Counted from the first letter of the stretch, positions 37,892 through 47,172 are shown. The stretch: DNA of 64,000 nt from Corynebacterium matruchotii (GCF_011612265.2 NZ_CP050134.2:2108001-2172000); one strand, 5' to 3'. A program made the numbers and translations. Notes: generated by a model from the letters alone, not told the origin.

Positions 37892-38572
37892 CGCACCATA
37901 GCCCGGGTCGACCGTAGACTCCGCCGCCTCAACCACCACAATGGGCACCCAATTGCGCTGCTCAGTGCCAGTCCCGGGCAATAATGTGACGGTGACATGC
38001 ACCCATGTGCCGGCTGGAATGTTACGGAGCTTGTGCCGCGGGTCGGATAATTCAATCCGATAGGCACGGGCATCAGCAGCGCAACAAATGATCACCACCC
38101 GCGACAATAAGCTCACCCCATGCTCTACACTTAATTGTCCTGTGACCTGCACTTTCTTCCCGCGTAGCTGATCGTCCACCGGCGCCATGAGCCGCCCTAT
38201 AATATCGGGAATCTCCAATTCTGGCGTGTCTCCGGGCGGCAACGGCGGCATGGCGCCCCCATTATTTGTGGCAAGCACCACCCGGTTTGCGGTCTCCACC
38301 TGCGCAGGCTGTAGCGCCGCAGGACTTGCCCCCACAATAATGACGGCCAAGAACCCCAACACCCACGGTGACCAGCGGTGATCGTGATTTCCGCAGCCAC
38401 AATGTTCACGCTGGCAAGCCGTGGTCAGCCCCACCATCACAAGCCCAACGCTCGACAGCGCAATCAACACCGGCGATTGCGACACCCACGCTCGATAACT
38501 TCCACTTATCGAAGCATACCCCAAGGCCACCCCCACCAACACGCAGAAACTGCCCACAATCCGCCGAGCCAT
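37880..38572 (-). CDS. TIGR03943-family membrane protein
   Basis: About 230 residues. Two N-terminal helix pairs (about 5-50 and 70-88) precede an outer domain with the family-typical DIIGRLMAPVDDQLRGKKVQVTG region and a CCAADARAYRI stretch. TIGR03943 proteins are regularly encoded next to YraQ-type permeases and are described as putative permease subunits. The ATG at 38572 overlaps the permease stop codon (TGATG), so the two are coupled. The N-terminal CQREHCGCGNHDH could bind a metal ion, which fits transport of or response to metals but is unproven. Confidence 0.88.
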   Translation of the reverse strand: MARRIVGSFCVLVGVALGYASISGSYRAWVSQSPVLIALSSVGLVMVGLTTACQREHCGCGNHDHRWSPWVLGFLAVIIVGASPAALQPAQVETANRVVLATNNGGAMPPLPPGDTPELEIPDIIGRLMAPVDDQLRGKKVQVTGQLSVEHGVSLLSRVVIICCAADARAYRIELSDPRHKLRNIPAGTWVHVTVTLLPGTGTEQRNWVPIVVVEAAESTVDPGYGALRR

Positions 38573-39543
38573 CACCCCCACCACCCCCATAGACATGCCA
38601 CCGTCAGGGTGGCGACTAATGCCGACACAAAGCCACTCACCGCAATGAACCGTGTCGGCCTATCCCCCAAAATTCCCTCCATCATCGACGCCAATTTCAT
38701 ATCAATAATCGGCCCCACCACCATAAACCCCAACATTCCCGCCGGATGCACCCCCACCAGTGATGCCGCCACAAACGCATCACCAAAGGAACATAACGAC
38801 GCAACAATCGCCAACGTCATCATGATGACCACCGCAAACACCACCTGATGACTCAGCGACACCAACAAATGCACCGGCATCACCAGATTAATGACCGCAG
38901 CCAAGAACGCCCCCACGCACAAAAACGTGAGGGAATCCACAACATCATGGCTCATCAGACCCCACCAGGACCGACGCCCACCATCATGAGGCGCCACCAG
39001 GCCTAATCCGGCAAACGCCCGACCACCCCACACCATGACGGAAACTCCCACCCCCACGACCGCAAGCATTCCCGCAACAAGTCGGGCCACCGCCATCTCC
39101 CACCCACCGAATGCCATAAACGTAGCGTAGACCACCAATGGGTTTGCGGACGGTGCAGCCAACATGACCGTAATCGCGGCAGCTGGCGTGACCCCCGAAT
39201 TCATCATCCGCTTCGCTAATGGCACGGACGAGCACTCACAGGTGGGCACACATATCCCCACCAGGGCGGCAACCACCACCGCGGCTATCCCCCGCCGAGG
39301 CAACACGCGAGCCCAGCGGTCCGGGGTCATCCACAGCGCCACGGTTGCAGACAACATAGACCCCACCAATACGAACGGCAGGGATTGCACCACCAACGCC
39401 AAAAACGCGGTGACCACCACGTGGACCCGCGGAAATTGTGCAAAAAACTGCTGTGCGACCGGATGCCCCCGACTGGCAATGGCCACCACCAGGACCGCCA
39501 CCAGAGTGAGAAGCACCCGACCACGGACGCTAGTCCAGGTCAC
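38572..39543 (-). CDS. YraQ/UPF0718-family permease
   Basis: 323-residue membrane protein with about eight helices in two similar halves. The family hallmark CVPTCECSSVPLAKRMMNSG sits in the first half, with APSANPLVVYATF following; the second half has CSFGDAFVAASLVG. Family members are often called predicted permeases, with substrates unknown. It overlaps the response-regulator gene by 14 bases upstream and the TIGR03943 gene downstream, so sensor, regulator and permease genes read as one operon. Confidence 0.9.
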   Translation of the reverse strand: MTWTSVRGRVLLTLVAVLVVAIASRGHPVAQQFFAQFPRVHVVVTAFLALVVQSLPFVLVGSMLSATVALWMTPDRWARVLPRRGIAAVVVAALVGICVPTCECSSVPLAKRMMNSGVTPAAAITVMLAAPSANPLVVYATFMAFGGWEMAVARLVAGMLAVVGVGVSVMVWGGRAFAGLGLVAPHDGGRRSWWGLMSHDVVDSLTFLCVGAFLAAVINLVMPVHLLVSLSHQVVFAVVIMMTLAIVASLCSFGDAFVAASLVGVHPAGMLGFMVVGPIIDMKLASMMEGILGDRPTRFIAVSGFVSALVATLTVACLWGWWG

Positions 39544-40228
39544 GAGAATGCGCCCACCGGGTCAAGGCATGCCGGTTCGACTGCTGGGTTTTACGGAGAA
39601 TATTCGATGCGTGGGTTTCGACCGTTTTGATAGAAATAAAGAGCTGACCGGCGATTTCCTTATATGTGTAGCCTCTGGCCAGGAGTCGAAGCACCTCCAG
39701 TTCGCGCCGGGTAAGGGCGTCGACTATAGGGTCGTCAATGGGGGGATGCCCCTGTTCGACCGCTTTGTCTCGTTCGGGGGCGTCGACCACACCGACGCCG
39801 GCTCGGGCATCAGGCCGGGCAAAGGCGTCGAGAACGAAGCCCGCAAGTCTGGGGCTAAAGACGGCATCGCCATCATAGACTCGGGCGATGGCGTCCACGA
39901 GTTCCGGACCGGAGATTGATTTGGTGACATAGCCGCGGGCCCCGGATCTGATGACGGAGATGACATCCTCCGCAGCATCGGAGACTGATAGCGCCAAAAA
40001 TTTCGGGATGGTGGCCACAGACCCGTTGACTACCCCCTGAATCACCGCGACACCACCACCATCTGGCATGTGAACATCCAATAATACCACGTCTGGGGTG
40101 GTGTTTCTGATATTGGTTATGGCGTCAAGGACAGTGCCGGCCTCGCCAACGATGTCCACCGCCTTTCCTATTTCGGCTTTGACACCAGCGCGGAACACGG
40201 AATGATCGTCAACGAGGAATACCTTCAT
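39530..40228 (-). CDS. esrR: NarL/LuxR-type response regulator (EsrR-like)
   Basis: 232-residue two-component regulator. The receiver domain (1-120) has the acidic pocket DDH (7-9), the phosphoacceptor Asp51 in VVLLDVHMPDGGG and the conserved Lys in GYVTKS. The LuxR-type HTH is at about 170-230 (LTRRELEVLRLLARGYTYKEIA, read in two parts, then KTVETHASNILRK). Position beside a PspC-domain kinase and a divergent PspC/toastrack protein matches the EsrISR cell-envelope stress system of C. glutamicum, hence the symbol, which remains an inference. Confidence 0.85.
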   Translation of the reverse strand: MKVFLVDDHSVFRAGVKAEIGKAVDIVGEAGTVLDAITNIRNTTPDVVLLDVHMPDGGGVAVIQGVVNGSVATIPKFLALSVSDAAEDVISVIRSGARGYVTKSISGPELVDAIARVYDGDAVFSPRLAGFVLDAFARPDARAGVGVVDAPERDKAVEQGHPPIDDPIVDALTRRELEVLRLLARGYTYKEIAGQLFISIKTVETHASNILRKTQQSNRHALTRWAHSRDLD

Positions 40229-40239
40229 ATCATCTATTC

Positions 40240-41391
40240 TTACTGTGCTGGCAATCGAATCTCTACCTCCGTTCCATGTTGCTCAGGGTTTGCTGCCACA
40301 GGGGTGGAGTGAATGGTAACTTCACCCCCGGCACGTTCCACCCGGCCAAAAATGGAGTCGCGCACCCCATGACGGTCGGCAGGGATCGCATCCAGATCAA
40401 AGCCAGGCCCTCGGTCACGCACATAGATGGTGAGCCCGCCAAAGGTCTCCGCATACACATCGATACTGCTGTCACCAGCGTATTTCGCGGCATTGACCAT
40501 GGCTTCCCTGGCTGCGAGGACACACGCCTGGTTGGCGTCGTCAAGCGGAATGTCTTCACCCACTGTCACCGGCGTGATCCGCACGCCAAACGTATCCTCT
40601 ACCTCGCCAGATGCTCGTTGTAATGCGGCAAGCACCGTCACATCGGTCACGGGGTCAAAAAGCCACTGCCGTAATTCGCGTTCCTGACTGCGAGCCAATC
40701 GCACAACCTCCTCGGGATTGTTGGCACGTTTTTGGATGAGTGCCAAAGTTTGCAACACGGAATCGTGCAGGCGGGATGCGATTTCGGCGCGTTCGTCGGC
40801 GATAAGTTGTGCCTCCCGCTGGGCGGAGAATTTTTCCCATAACCGCAGGCCAAACGGCACGATAAGGGCAGCTATCCCGGTAATGGTCAACAACACGGTG
40901 CCGACCGCCGCATTGAATGTGGTTCGTTCTTCCCAGTGGTAGGCCGCCAATAATAGGCCGCTGATCACCAGCAATGCTCCGGCGATAATGGCAATGGATG
41001 CGCCTTTGGATTCGAATCGGTCATAGGCGAACCATGCGAGGGATGAACCCACCGCTATGATAAGCAGCGGAATTCCAATCCACAGGCTCACGGCGGCAAC
41101 GCCGAAAACGCCTACCAACGTAAGCAACAATCCTGCCACCACTAGAGTGAGTGATGTGAGCTTATTAAACCGATCTGGAATCGGTTGACCTTCGGTCACG
41201 GATTTTGAGAGAATCCACAGGCCAATGTATATCCCAGCGCCCAATCCATTGAGTACGGATAACACAACAAAGGCAATGCGAATCCAGGCAACGTTAACCC
41301 GCAGGTGCGCCGCTAGGCCGCTGGCCACACCGGCAACCACCGCACTATCGCGGCGCCGGAGATATTTGGGATATGCAGGGGCGAGTGTCAT
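40240..41391 (-). CDS. esrS: PspC-domain sensor histidine kinase (EsrS-like)
   Basis: 383 residues. A PspC domain opens the protein (RRRDSAVVAGVASGLAAHLRVN, then a helix to residue 62), followed by further membrane helices at about 80-120, 135-150 and 162-182. The phosphoacceptor is His209 in RLHDSVLQTLALIQ (HisKA_3 type), and the ATP-binding domain has NAAKYAG and DRGPGFD motifs. It probably senses envelope stress through its membrane part and phosphorylates the neighbouring regulator, 11 bases downstream. Confidence 0.88.
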   Translation of the reverse strand: MTLAPAYPKYLRRRDSAVVAGVASGLAAHLRVNVAWIRIAFVVLSVLNGLGAGIYIGLWILSKSVTEGQPIPDRFNKLTSLTLVVAGLLLTLVGVFGVAAVSLWIGIPLLIIAVGSSLAWFAYDRFESKGASIAIIAGALLVISGLLLAAYHWEERTTFNAAVGTVLLTITGIAALIVPFGLRLWEKFSAQREAQLIADERAEIASRLHDSVLQTLALIQKRANNPEEVVRLARSQERELRQWLFDPVTDVTVLAALQRASGEVEDTFGVRITPVTVGEDIPLDDANQACVLAAREAMVNAAKYAGDSSIDVYAETFGGLTIYVRDRGPGFDLDAIPADRHGVRDSIFGRVERAGGEVTIHSTPVAANPEQHGTEVEIRLPAQ

Positions 41392-41515
41392 GCTTTCTAT
41401 GTTTCCATGATTTTTCGCTGAGAAGCATCAGGGTAGTCCCGGATTTTGGTTCTCAGGGCGGAAATCAGGGCAACCCCCGATGTTTTTTCTTATGTCCCCC
41501 AGGAGAATAAAGAGT

Positions 41516-42646
41516 ATGAACACCAGTGGTCCCAACTCTTATTATTATGATCCCGTCACCGACCCAGACGCTAATTTTATTGTCCCTACCGGCACCACCG
41601 CGAATACGTGGCGACGCATGTGGGACAGCCGACCGCCCCGGTTTCCCCGGCGGCAAAACGGTTCGAACTGGGTTGGTGGCGTATGTGAGGGTATTGGTGT
41701 GAGATACCGTATCGACCCCACGATAGTGCGGTTGGCCTTCGCTATGATTACCCTCATTGGTGGGGCAGGGGTCACTCTTTATTTGATGTGCATGCTTATC
41801 TTCCCCCGGTACTCCGTGGATAAGGCACCCATTGAAGTGCTTTTCAGGTCCCTGGATAAGCGGTATTCCCGGGATCGAAGAGTTGGCTGGTTTGCCCTCA
41901 TTCTCATGATTCTTATCACCGGGCCCCTAAGGATCGGTAACGGTGGCGTGCTGATTGCCACATTCGGGGTGGCTGCCCTGACCTGGTGGGCGTTAAACCA
42001 GCATGTTCCTAACCCGCCAGAGGGGCTGATGATGGGGCGGGAAAATCTCCAGTTTTCCGACCAAGTGGACCTATCGGGATATTTGCCAGCACCGGGGTTT
42101 GTCGCCCCATTCGTTGCCCCCACCACAACGATGCCGCAGTGGGATCCACTGGTGAATCAGCAATACGGGAATCCGGCAATGACCCCCGGTTTTCCGGGGT
42201 CCATCAACTATGTGACCACCGACCCAACAATGTGGATGGTTCCCACACCACCGGTAAAGAAAAAAAGCCGGTGGCCCCGCGTGGTTATTGGTTTAGCCAT
42301 CATCTTTGGCACCTTTGTCGCGTTGTTGGAAGCCACGGGCACCCAATATACGCAGATCACTACGGAGCAGGAGATTGCAGGCAACTATGACCACAATATG
42401 GGAGACGTCATTACGGATTTCGCCAAGCTCTCCGATGTAAAGCAGGATCATACCGTGAGCATCAGTAATAATCTTGGCGACGTCCGCGTGGTGCTGGGGG
42501 ACAAGACCCGGTTCAAGGTGGAATGCATCGACAATTCTGGCATTGCAGAATGCCCGAAGGACATCATAAACCCCAAGGCCAAGGGCGGGTTAGTAACAAT
42601 CACGATGACCAAAAATCTTGGCGACGTAAAGGTGGATACAAAATAA
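41516..42646 (+). CDS. esrI: PspC-domain membrane protein with LiaF-like C-terminus (EsrI-like)
   Basis: 376 residues. A PspC domain (about 35-95; NWVGGVCEGIGVRYRIDPTIVRL) is followed by three or four membrane helices and an outer domain in which NMGDVITDF, NNLGDVRVVLGD and KNLGDVKVDTK recur, the repeated strands of a toastrack/LiaF-type fold. EsrI of C. glutamicum inhibits the kinase EsrS in the absence of stress; the divergent arrangement here is the same. The ATG at 41516 has AGGAG upstream; a start at 41480 is less likely. Followed by a strong terminator. Confidence 0.85.
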   Translation: MNTSGPNSYYYDPVTDPDANFIVPTGTTANTWRRMWDSRPPRFPRRQNGSNWVGGVCEGIGVRYRIDPTIVRLAFAMITLIGGAGVTLYLMCMLIFPRYSVDKAPIEVLFRSLDKRYSRDRRVGWFALILMILITGPLRIGNGGVLIATFGVAALTWWALNQHVPNPPEGLMMGRENLQFSDQVDLSGYLPAPGFVAPFVAPTTTMPQWDPLVNQQYGNPAMTPGFPGSINYVTTDPTMWMVPTPPVKKKSRWPRVVIGLAIIFGTFVALLEATGTQYTQITTEQEIAGNYDHNMGDVITDFAKLSDVKQDHTVSISNNLGDVRVVLGDKTRFKVECIDNSGIAECPKDIINPKAKGGLVTITMTKNLGDVKVDTK

Positions 42647-43094
42647 CGGCTCATACCACCGATACGTCGTCTTGTAGCAGGTGCTTTACGACGATTATGC
42701 GCGTTGTAAAGCACCTGCATTTTTCGCTCACCCTCCCCCAAATGAGGTAATACGGTGGGGGTAATAATCACTTTGAAGAATCATGAAGAGGAATTAATGC
42801 CCGTAACCCACCCGGTCAAAAAGCTTCACTTTTTCTAACCCTTACTAGCGCATTTTCCGATTCTGTGCAAGTTCCTGGGCGGGAAATCTGGAAAATAATC
42901 AGCCGTTTTCGTTGGTGTCCCGCTGTTCATTTTTCAAATATTGCTAGAATGGTAGCAAAGTTAACAAGGGCTCCAACTGTAGTTTTGTCATTTTTGAGTT
43001 TTTGCAACTCATTAATATTACTGAGACTAAATTACATTGGAGTGATTTACACAATACCCCTATTTCGGGGGCTCATATAAGGAGTAGTAACATC
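42647..43094. other. Intergenic region between esrI and the accessory module
   Basis: Terminator at the left, then about 370 AT-rich bases. A 13-codon frame (42797-42838, MPVTHPVKKLHFF) has GAGGAA upstream but no further support. No repeat unit. Confidence 0.6.
42677..42724 (+). terminator. Rho-independent terminator after esrI
   Basis: GCAGGTGCTTTACGACG pairs with CGTTGTAAAGCACCTGC (one G-T pair) around a short loop, followed by ATTTTT. Confidence 0.9.
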
Positions 43095-43715
43095 ATGGGA
43101 AAAAGAAACTACACCAGCGAGCAGTCATGGCCGAAACACCCCAAAAAAACGGTCAATGAACTCTTCGATGTGGCCAAGCTTCACGGTTGGACCTTGATAG
43201 AGGAAACCAACCACAATGCCTTTAGATTAACCTGCCCCGCCGGTTGCTGCTCTTTCCGAGTCTTCTCCACCGGGCGCGCCCAGGAAAATGTTCTAAAATC
43301 CAAGCGCAAAGATATAGTTCGCTGTCCGCATAGCAAATTTGCGGACTCTACGGTTAGAGAGGTCACCCAATCCCTCGATAACCTGGAACAGCTCATCAAT
43401 GCCACCAATATACAGATGAAGCTAACGGAAACCGAGAAGGCTTTCGATAGCGCCCAGTTAGACACCGAACTTGACGAGCTGCTTAGCAAGGTTGAGGACC
43501 TGGAAGAATCTTTGACCTCTATATTAAAGAAACTACCCACCAACCGAGCGAGAATATGCACAGCAAATATATCGGAGATGTCGCAAGCGGCAAACGATGA
43601 ATCACGCAATGTCCGATCCCTGCTAAAACCCTTAAGCCGTGATCGACAAGACGTGAAACAATGTTGGGAACGACTACGCAAACTTAATAGTCAACTGAGA
43701 TCGCTCCCCTCCTAA
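43095..43715 (+). CDS. Putative toxin-like protein, HicA-like N-terminus and coiled coil
   Basis: 206 residues, no known family assigned. Residues 12-82 (ELFDVAKLHGWTLIEETNHN, then AFRLTCPAGCCSFRVFST and a basic stretch ending VRCPH) recall the small RNA-binding fold of HicA-type toxins (helix, then strands with a substrate-facing His), but no strict match is claimed. Residues 90-206 are helical with long coiled-coil character. AAGGAG lies ten bases before the ATG. It is followed after 173 bases by a HTH protein on the same strand, an arrangement common for toxin-antitoxin or similar accessory pairs. The pair interrupts the otherwise conserved esrI-guaA neighbourhood. Confidence 0.65.
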   Translation: MGKRNYTSEQSWPKHPKKTVNELFDVAKLHGWTLIEETNHNAFRLTCPAGCCSFRVFSTGRAQENVLKSKRKDIVRCPHSKFADSTVREVTQSLDNLEQLINATNIQMKLTETEKAFDSAQLDTELDELLSKVEDLEESLTSILKKLPTNRARICTANISEMSQAANDESRNVRSLLKPLSRDRQDVKQCWERLRKLNSQLRSLPS

Positions 43716-43888
43716 TTATCACCCCCTAACACCCACACGCCGGTAATGGTGCTGGTCAGAGGCGTGAGCCTCCCCCCGCTGCCTGCCCCGGCGCTTGATG
43801 CTTGCGTTTAAACCGCATAAAATCAGTTGCCAGTTGTCAACCACACCACTGGCTAGTTATCAAAGTAAGGCGGTTTAGACACAGCGTT

Positions 43889-44413
43889 ATGACTACCATC
43901 ATCCCTCTTCGCGTAACCGGACTCGACATGTCCGACGACGCTACTGCTTGTCGCCTCTACGAACAATGGGGAGCGGAACTGGCCACGAAGAACGACGTGA
44001 CCATGCTGCTTCTGACCATCGACGACACTGACGATATCATTTCAACTGTCGCCGACTCGATCTCCCAAATCACTCTGGCATTCCCCGAGGTAGTAGCCGA
44101 ATCCGTCTATCGAGATTTGGTGTCCTTATCAGATATTGCCGACCGGGTGGGGGTCACCAAGGAAGCAGTCCGAAAGTGGACCATGCTCACCACCACTCCC
44201 TTCCCGCACCAGTTTTCCACCATTGGTGCTGGCCAAAAGGTGTGGGATTGGATCGACGTCTATGACTGGCTAACCCAAGTCAAAAAGTTTGACATGGAAG
44301 ATGAGTTTCTTCCCACCCGCAAGCAGGTCATCGCTATTGATGCCTATCTTGCGCGTATTCCCGATTGCATCGAATTGGAATGGAATCACCTCCAACTCAA
44401 AGCCCAAGCCTGA
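43889..44413 (+). CDS. HTH protein, putative partner of the toxin-like gene
   Basis: 174 residues. The N-terminal 85 residues resemble a small alpha/beta dimer domain (LTIDDTDDIISTVADSISQI). A helix-turn-helix follows at about 88-110 (LVSLSDIADRVGVTKEAVRKW), with the excisionase/MerR-like wing GAGQKVWDWIDVYDWL. Such proteins are often the DNA-binding, autoregulating partner of toxin-like genes. It ends two bases before the guaA stop on the other strand. Function inferred only from domain and position. Confidence 0.7.
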   Translation: MTTIIPLRVTGLDMSDDATACRLYEQWGAELATKNDVTMLLLTIDDTDDIISTVADSISQITLAFPEVVAESVYRDLVSLSDIADRVGVTKEAVRKWTMLTTTPFPHQFSTIGAGQKVWDWIDVYDWLTQVKKFDMEDEFLPTRKQVIAIDAYLARIPDCIELEWNHLQLKAQA

Positions 44414-44415
44414 GC

Positions 44416-46014
44416 TTATTCCCATTCAATGGTTCCTGGTGGTTTCGACGTGCAGTCCAATACCACCCGATTCACCCCATCAACCTCATTGGTGATGCGG
44501 GTTGAAATTTTTTCTAGCACATCATAAGGCAGCCGAGTCCAATCGGCGGTCATGGCATCCTCTGAGGATACCGGCCGCAATACGATGGGATGGCCGTAGG
44601 TACGGCCATCCCCTTGCACTCCCACGGAACGAACATCGGCAAGCAATACAACTGGGCACTGCCAAATTTCATTATCCAAGCCCGCATTGGTCAATTCGGT
44701 GCGGGCTATGAGATCCGCGGCGCGCAAGGTTTCTAACCGGTCCTCCGTCACCTCACCAATGATACGAATGCCCAGACCAGGACCGGGGAATGGCTGCCGA
44801 TTCACGATCTCTTCAGGCAAGCCCAGCTCGCGGCCCACCGCCCGAACTTCATCTTTAAACAGCAACCGCAACGGTTCTACCAGCTGGAATTCCAGATCTT
44901 CAGGCAATCCTCCCACATTATGGTGGCTCTTAATGTTCGCGGTGCCAGCGCCCCCACCCGACTCCACCACATCTGGGTACAACGTGCCCTGCACTAAAAA
45001 TTCCACAGCGCCCACGGTATCGGCCGGCTCATCGGCCAACACCAAACCAACCGCACGTTCGAACGACCGAATGAACTCGTTGCCAATTGCCTTCCGTTTT
45101 GCTTCTGGGTCTGTGACCCCAGCAAGCTTAGATAAAAAGGCCTCCCGCTCATCCACCGTGACTAGCTTCGCCCCGGTTGCCTTCACAAAATCGGTCTGCA
45201 CCTGCTCACGCTCTCCGGCGCGCAATAGACCATGGTCAACAAACACGCAGGTCAGTCGGTCACCAATGGCGCGCTGCACCAAGGCCGCGGCCACTGCCGA
45301 ATCCACGCCACCGGACAATCCGCAGATAGCGCGGCTGGTATCACCCACCTGTTCGCGCACGGTTTCGATCAATTCATCGGCGATATTCGCGGGGGTCCAG
45401 TTCTGTTCTAATCCAGCAATCTCCGTGAGGAAGCGCACCAGAATCTCCTGGCCATGGGGTGAATGCAGCACTTCGGGATGGTATTGCACACCGGCCATCC
45501 GTCGAGCCGCGCATTCGAATGCTGCGACGGGGGCACCAGCAGAAGAAGCAGTGACAGTGAAGCCTTCAGGGGCTGCCGACACAGCATCCCCATGACTCAT
45601 CCACACTTTATGAGTGGTTTCCAAACCGGCATGGAGCACCCCAGGGTCGATAACAGTGAGATCGGTCCGACCATATTCCCGGTTGCCGGTGTTAGCAACC
45701 GTGCCACCTAGTGCGTGGGTCATGGCCTGGAAGCCATAGCAAATTCCAAAGACGGGAATTCCCAAGTCGAGCAATTCCGATTGCAGGGCCGGAGCACCGG
45801 ATTCGTAGACAGAGCTTGGACCACCGGAAAGCACTAAAGCGGCGGGGTTTTTCGCCTTGATTTCCGCAATCGTGGCGGTGTGCGGAATAACTTCGGAATA
45901 GATTTTGGCTTCACGTACTCGTCGCGCAATGAGCTGCGCGTACTGCGCCCCGAAGTCCACGACCAACACCGGATTATGTTTATGAGGGTTATGGGGGTGG
46001 GTTTGTTTCGTCAC
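44416..46014 (-). CDS. guaA: GMP synthase (glutamine-hydrolysing)
   Basis: Converts XMP to GMP with ATP and glutamine, the last step of guanine nucleotide synthesis. 532 residues: the glutamine amidotransferase domain (about 15-205) has the nucleophile in [10 protein letters not shown] and the His-Glu pair in VQYHPEV, then the PP-loop [11 protein letters not shown] starts the synthetase domain, and the dimerisation region ends [12 protein letters not shown]. The start is a GTG at 46014. Grouped with guaB3 and guaB as in other corynebacteria. Confidence 0.97.
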   Translation of the reverse strand: MTKQTHPHNPHKHNPVLVVDFGAQYAQLIARRVREAKIYSEVIPHTATIAEIKAKNPAALVLSGGPSSVYESGAPALQSELLDLGIPVFGICYGFQAMTHALGGTVANTGNREYGRTDLTVIDPGVLHAGLETTHKVWMSHGDAVSAAPEGFTVTASSAGAPVAAFECAARRMAGVQYHPEVLHSPHGQEILVRFLTEIAGLEQNWTPANIADELIETVREQVGDTSRAICGLSGGVDSAVAAALVQRAIGDRLTCVFVDHGLLRAGEREQVQTDFVKATGAKLVTVDEREAFLSKLAGVTDPEAKRKAIGNEFIRSFERAVGLVLADEPADTVGAVEFLVQGTLYPDVVESGGGAGTANIKSHHNVGGLPEDLEFQLVEPLRLLFKDEVRAVGRELGLPEEIVNRQPFPGPGLGIRIIGEVTEDRLETLRAADLIARTELTNAGLDNEIWQCPVVLLADVRSVGVQGDGRTYGHPIVLRPVSSEDAMTADWTRLPYDVLEKISTRITNEVDGVNRVVLDCTSKPPGTIEWE

Positions 46015-46134
46015 AGCTAGATAGTGTACTCATGAGATCGGTGCGGGCCCTAATGCTACGCCGCATTTTGGCTGTGAATGCCCGCAACATGCCCACGGTC
46101 AAGAAGATTTCCGAAGATTTCACCAGTAGCTGAT

Positions 46135-46225
46135 TTGCTGAGCTGGAGTTCCGAATGAGCGGATTTTCTACCGGTTGAAAACCGCTGGAGCAAACCACAG
46201 CACTTTTGTTACCCCAGCTTAGCAG
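46135..46225 (-). repeat. Intergenic palindromic repeat, type 2
   Basis: 91 bp from TTGCTGAGCTGGAGTT to GTTACCCCAGCTTAGCA. Its right third (CGCTGGA, then ACAGCACTTTT) matches the copy at 46533. Confidence 0.85.
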
Positions 46226-46273
46226 TGCGAACAACCCCGAAACCCACCTCAACGTAGCTTTCCCCCACCCCGA

Positions 46274-46289
46274 TACTCCAGCTCAGCAA
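46274..46289. repeat. Right half-site of the palindromic repeat
   Basis: TACTCCAGCTCAGCA, 48 bases after the preceding unit, with no left partner. Confidence 0.5.
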
Positions 46290-46384
46290 GATTGCAGCAC
46301 AAAATCATGGGGTTACAGGCCCCTTAGGGCCCCACTTATATTCATAAGCACTTACAAAGGATCGCCCACACCTGAGCTTCAAGA

Positions 46385-46456
46385 GTTCTGAGCTGGAGTT
46401 GTGTTAATGGGAGCTTCGCTCACCCTTATCTGAATCGAGAAAGTACAGCTCATAAC
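46385..46456 (-). repeat. Intergenic palindromic repeat, type 1
   Basis: 72 bp: GTTCTGAGCTGGAGTT, a 29-base unique core, CTGAATCGAGAAAGTACAGC and a decayed outer arm TCATAAC. Confidence 0.85.
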
Positions 46457-46532
46457 CCGATCTGTTCAAAACCGGATTGAAAATCTCACATTCATTACCA
46501 CCCCAATCACCTCAGCCACAACGATAGTAAGT

Positions 46533-46622
46533 TTGCTGAGCTGGAGTTTCAGAAAAATAGATCCTTCACATCCCGAAACCGCTGGAATGGAACACAGCAC
46601 TTTTGTTACCCCAGCTTGGCAG
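46533..46622 (-). repeat. Intergenic palindromic repeat, type 2
   Basis: 90 bp from TTGCTGAGCTGGAGTT to GTTACCCCAGCTTGGCA; 76 bases after the type 1 unit. Shares AACCGCTGGA and ACAGCACTTTT with the copy at 46135. Confidence 0.85.
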
Positions 46623-46731
46623 TGCGATCAAGAACTTCAACATCACTAAGTTAGTCCGGCACTCACGACCAAAACCACGCTTTTCTGGGATACGCGCCCC
46701 AATCAACCCCTAATCCCCCACTGCTTAGCCG

Positions 46732-47172
46732 CTAGGCTACGGCAGAAAGGTAAATGTCGAGAGAATTCGGCACCTGGATGCCGCCTTTAGCCTCTTTATA
46801 TCCATTTGGGGCAGCAAATTGTAGTAATGTGCGCCCCTGCCATGGCAATGTAAAACGCATGCCAGAATCACCGGCCTTCCCTTGAGACGTGGCAGCGACA
46901 GCTCCATCCACCTCAACCTCACCAGCCTTAAGGGTGAGCTCGGTGGCGAAAAACTCCTCAGCAACAATGGGAATCGTATTACACACAAATAACGTGACCG
47001 GATAATCATCATCTGGGTGAATCTGACCAATGCCCACAGAAACCTGGCGAGAATCACAGGTAGTGAGCGCTGGGGTTTCACACCACATGGTGATAGTTTC
47101 TGGCACGTCTTGCGAACCCAAAATGGAAATAATAGGCATTTGGGGACGAACCTGGATGTCGATTCTTTGCAT
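46732..47172 (-). CDS. Hypothetical protein
   Basis: 146 residues without signal peptide, membrane segment or a family I recognise. The sequence is rich in beta-strand patterns (RIDIQVRPQMPIISILG, then TITMWCETP) and has three Cys, suggesting a small beta-sandwich. AAGGAA lies upstream of the ATG, supporting translation. Divergent from the EamA transporter gene. Function unknown. Confidence 0.7.
   Translation of the reverse strand: MQRIDIQVRPQMPIISILGSQDVPETITMWCETPALTTCDSRQVSVGIGQIHPDDDYPVTLFVCNTIPIVAEEFFATELTLKAGEVEVDGAVAATSQGKAGDSGMRFTLPWQGRTLLQFAAPNGYKEAKGGIQVPNSLDIYLSAVA

Larger units (their letters stand above)
46015..46731. other. Intergenic region, repeat cluster 5
   Basis: 717 bases between guaA and the upstream minus-strand gene, with two type 2 units, one type 1 unit and a half-site, the densest cluster in the window. 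A 33-codon frame at 46032-46133 has no ribosome binding site and was not accepted. Confidence 0.65.

Noticed and set aside
42797..42838. 13-codon frame MPVTHPVKKLHFF as a leader peptide
   Set aside because: It has GAGGAA upstream, but there is no attenuator structure after it and the next gene has its own ribosome-binding site 250 bases further on.
46032..46133. 33-codon frame MRSVRALMLRR... after the guaA start region
   Set aside because: No ribosome-binding site and no recognisable similarity; it lies in a decayed repeat-rich gap.
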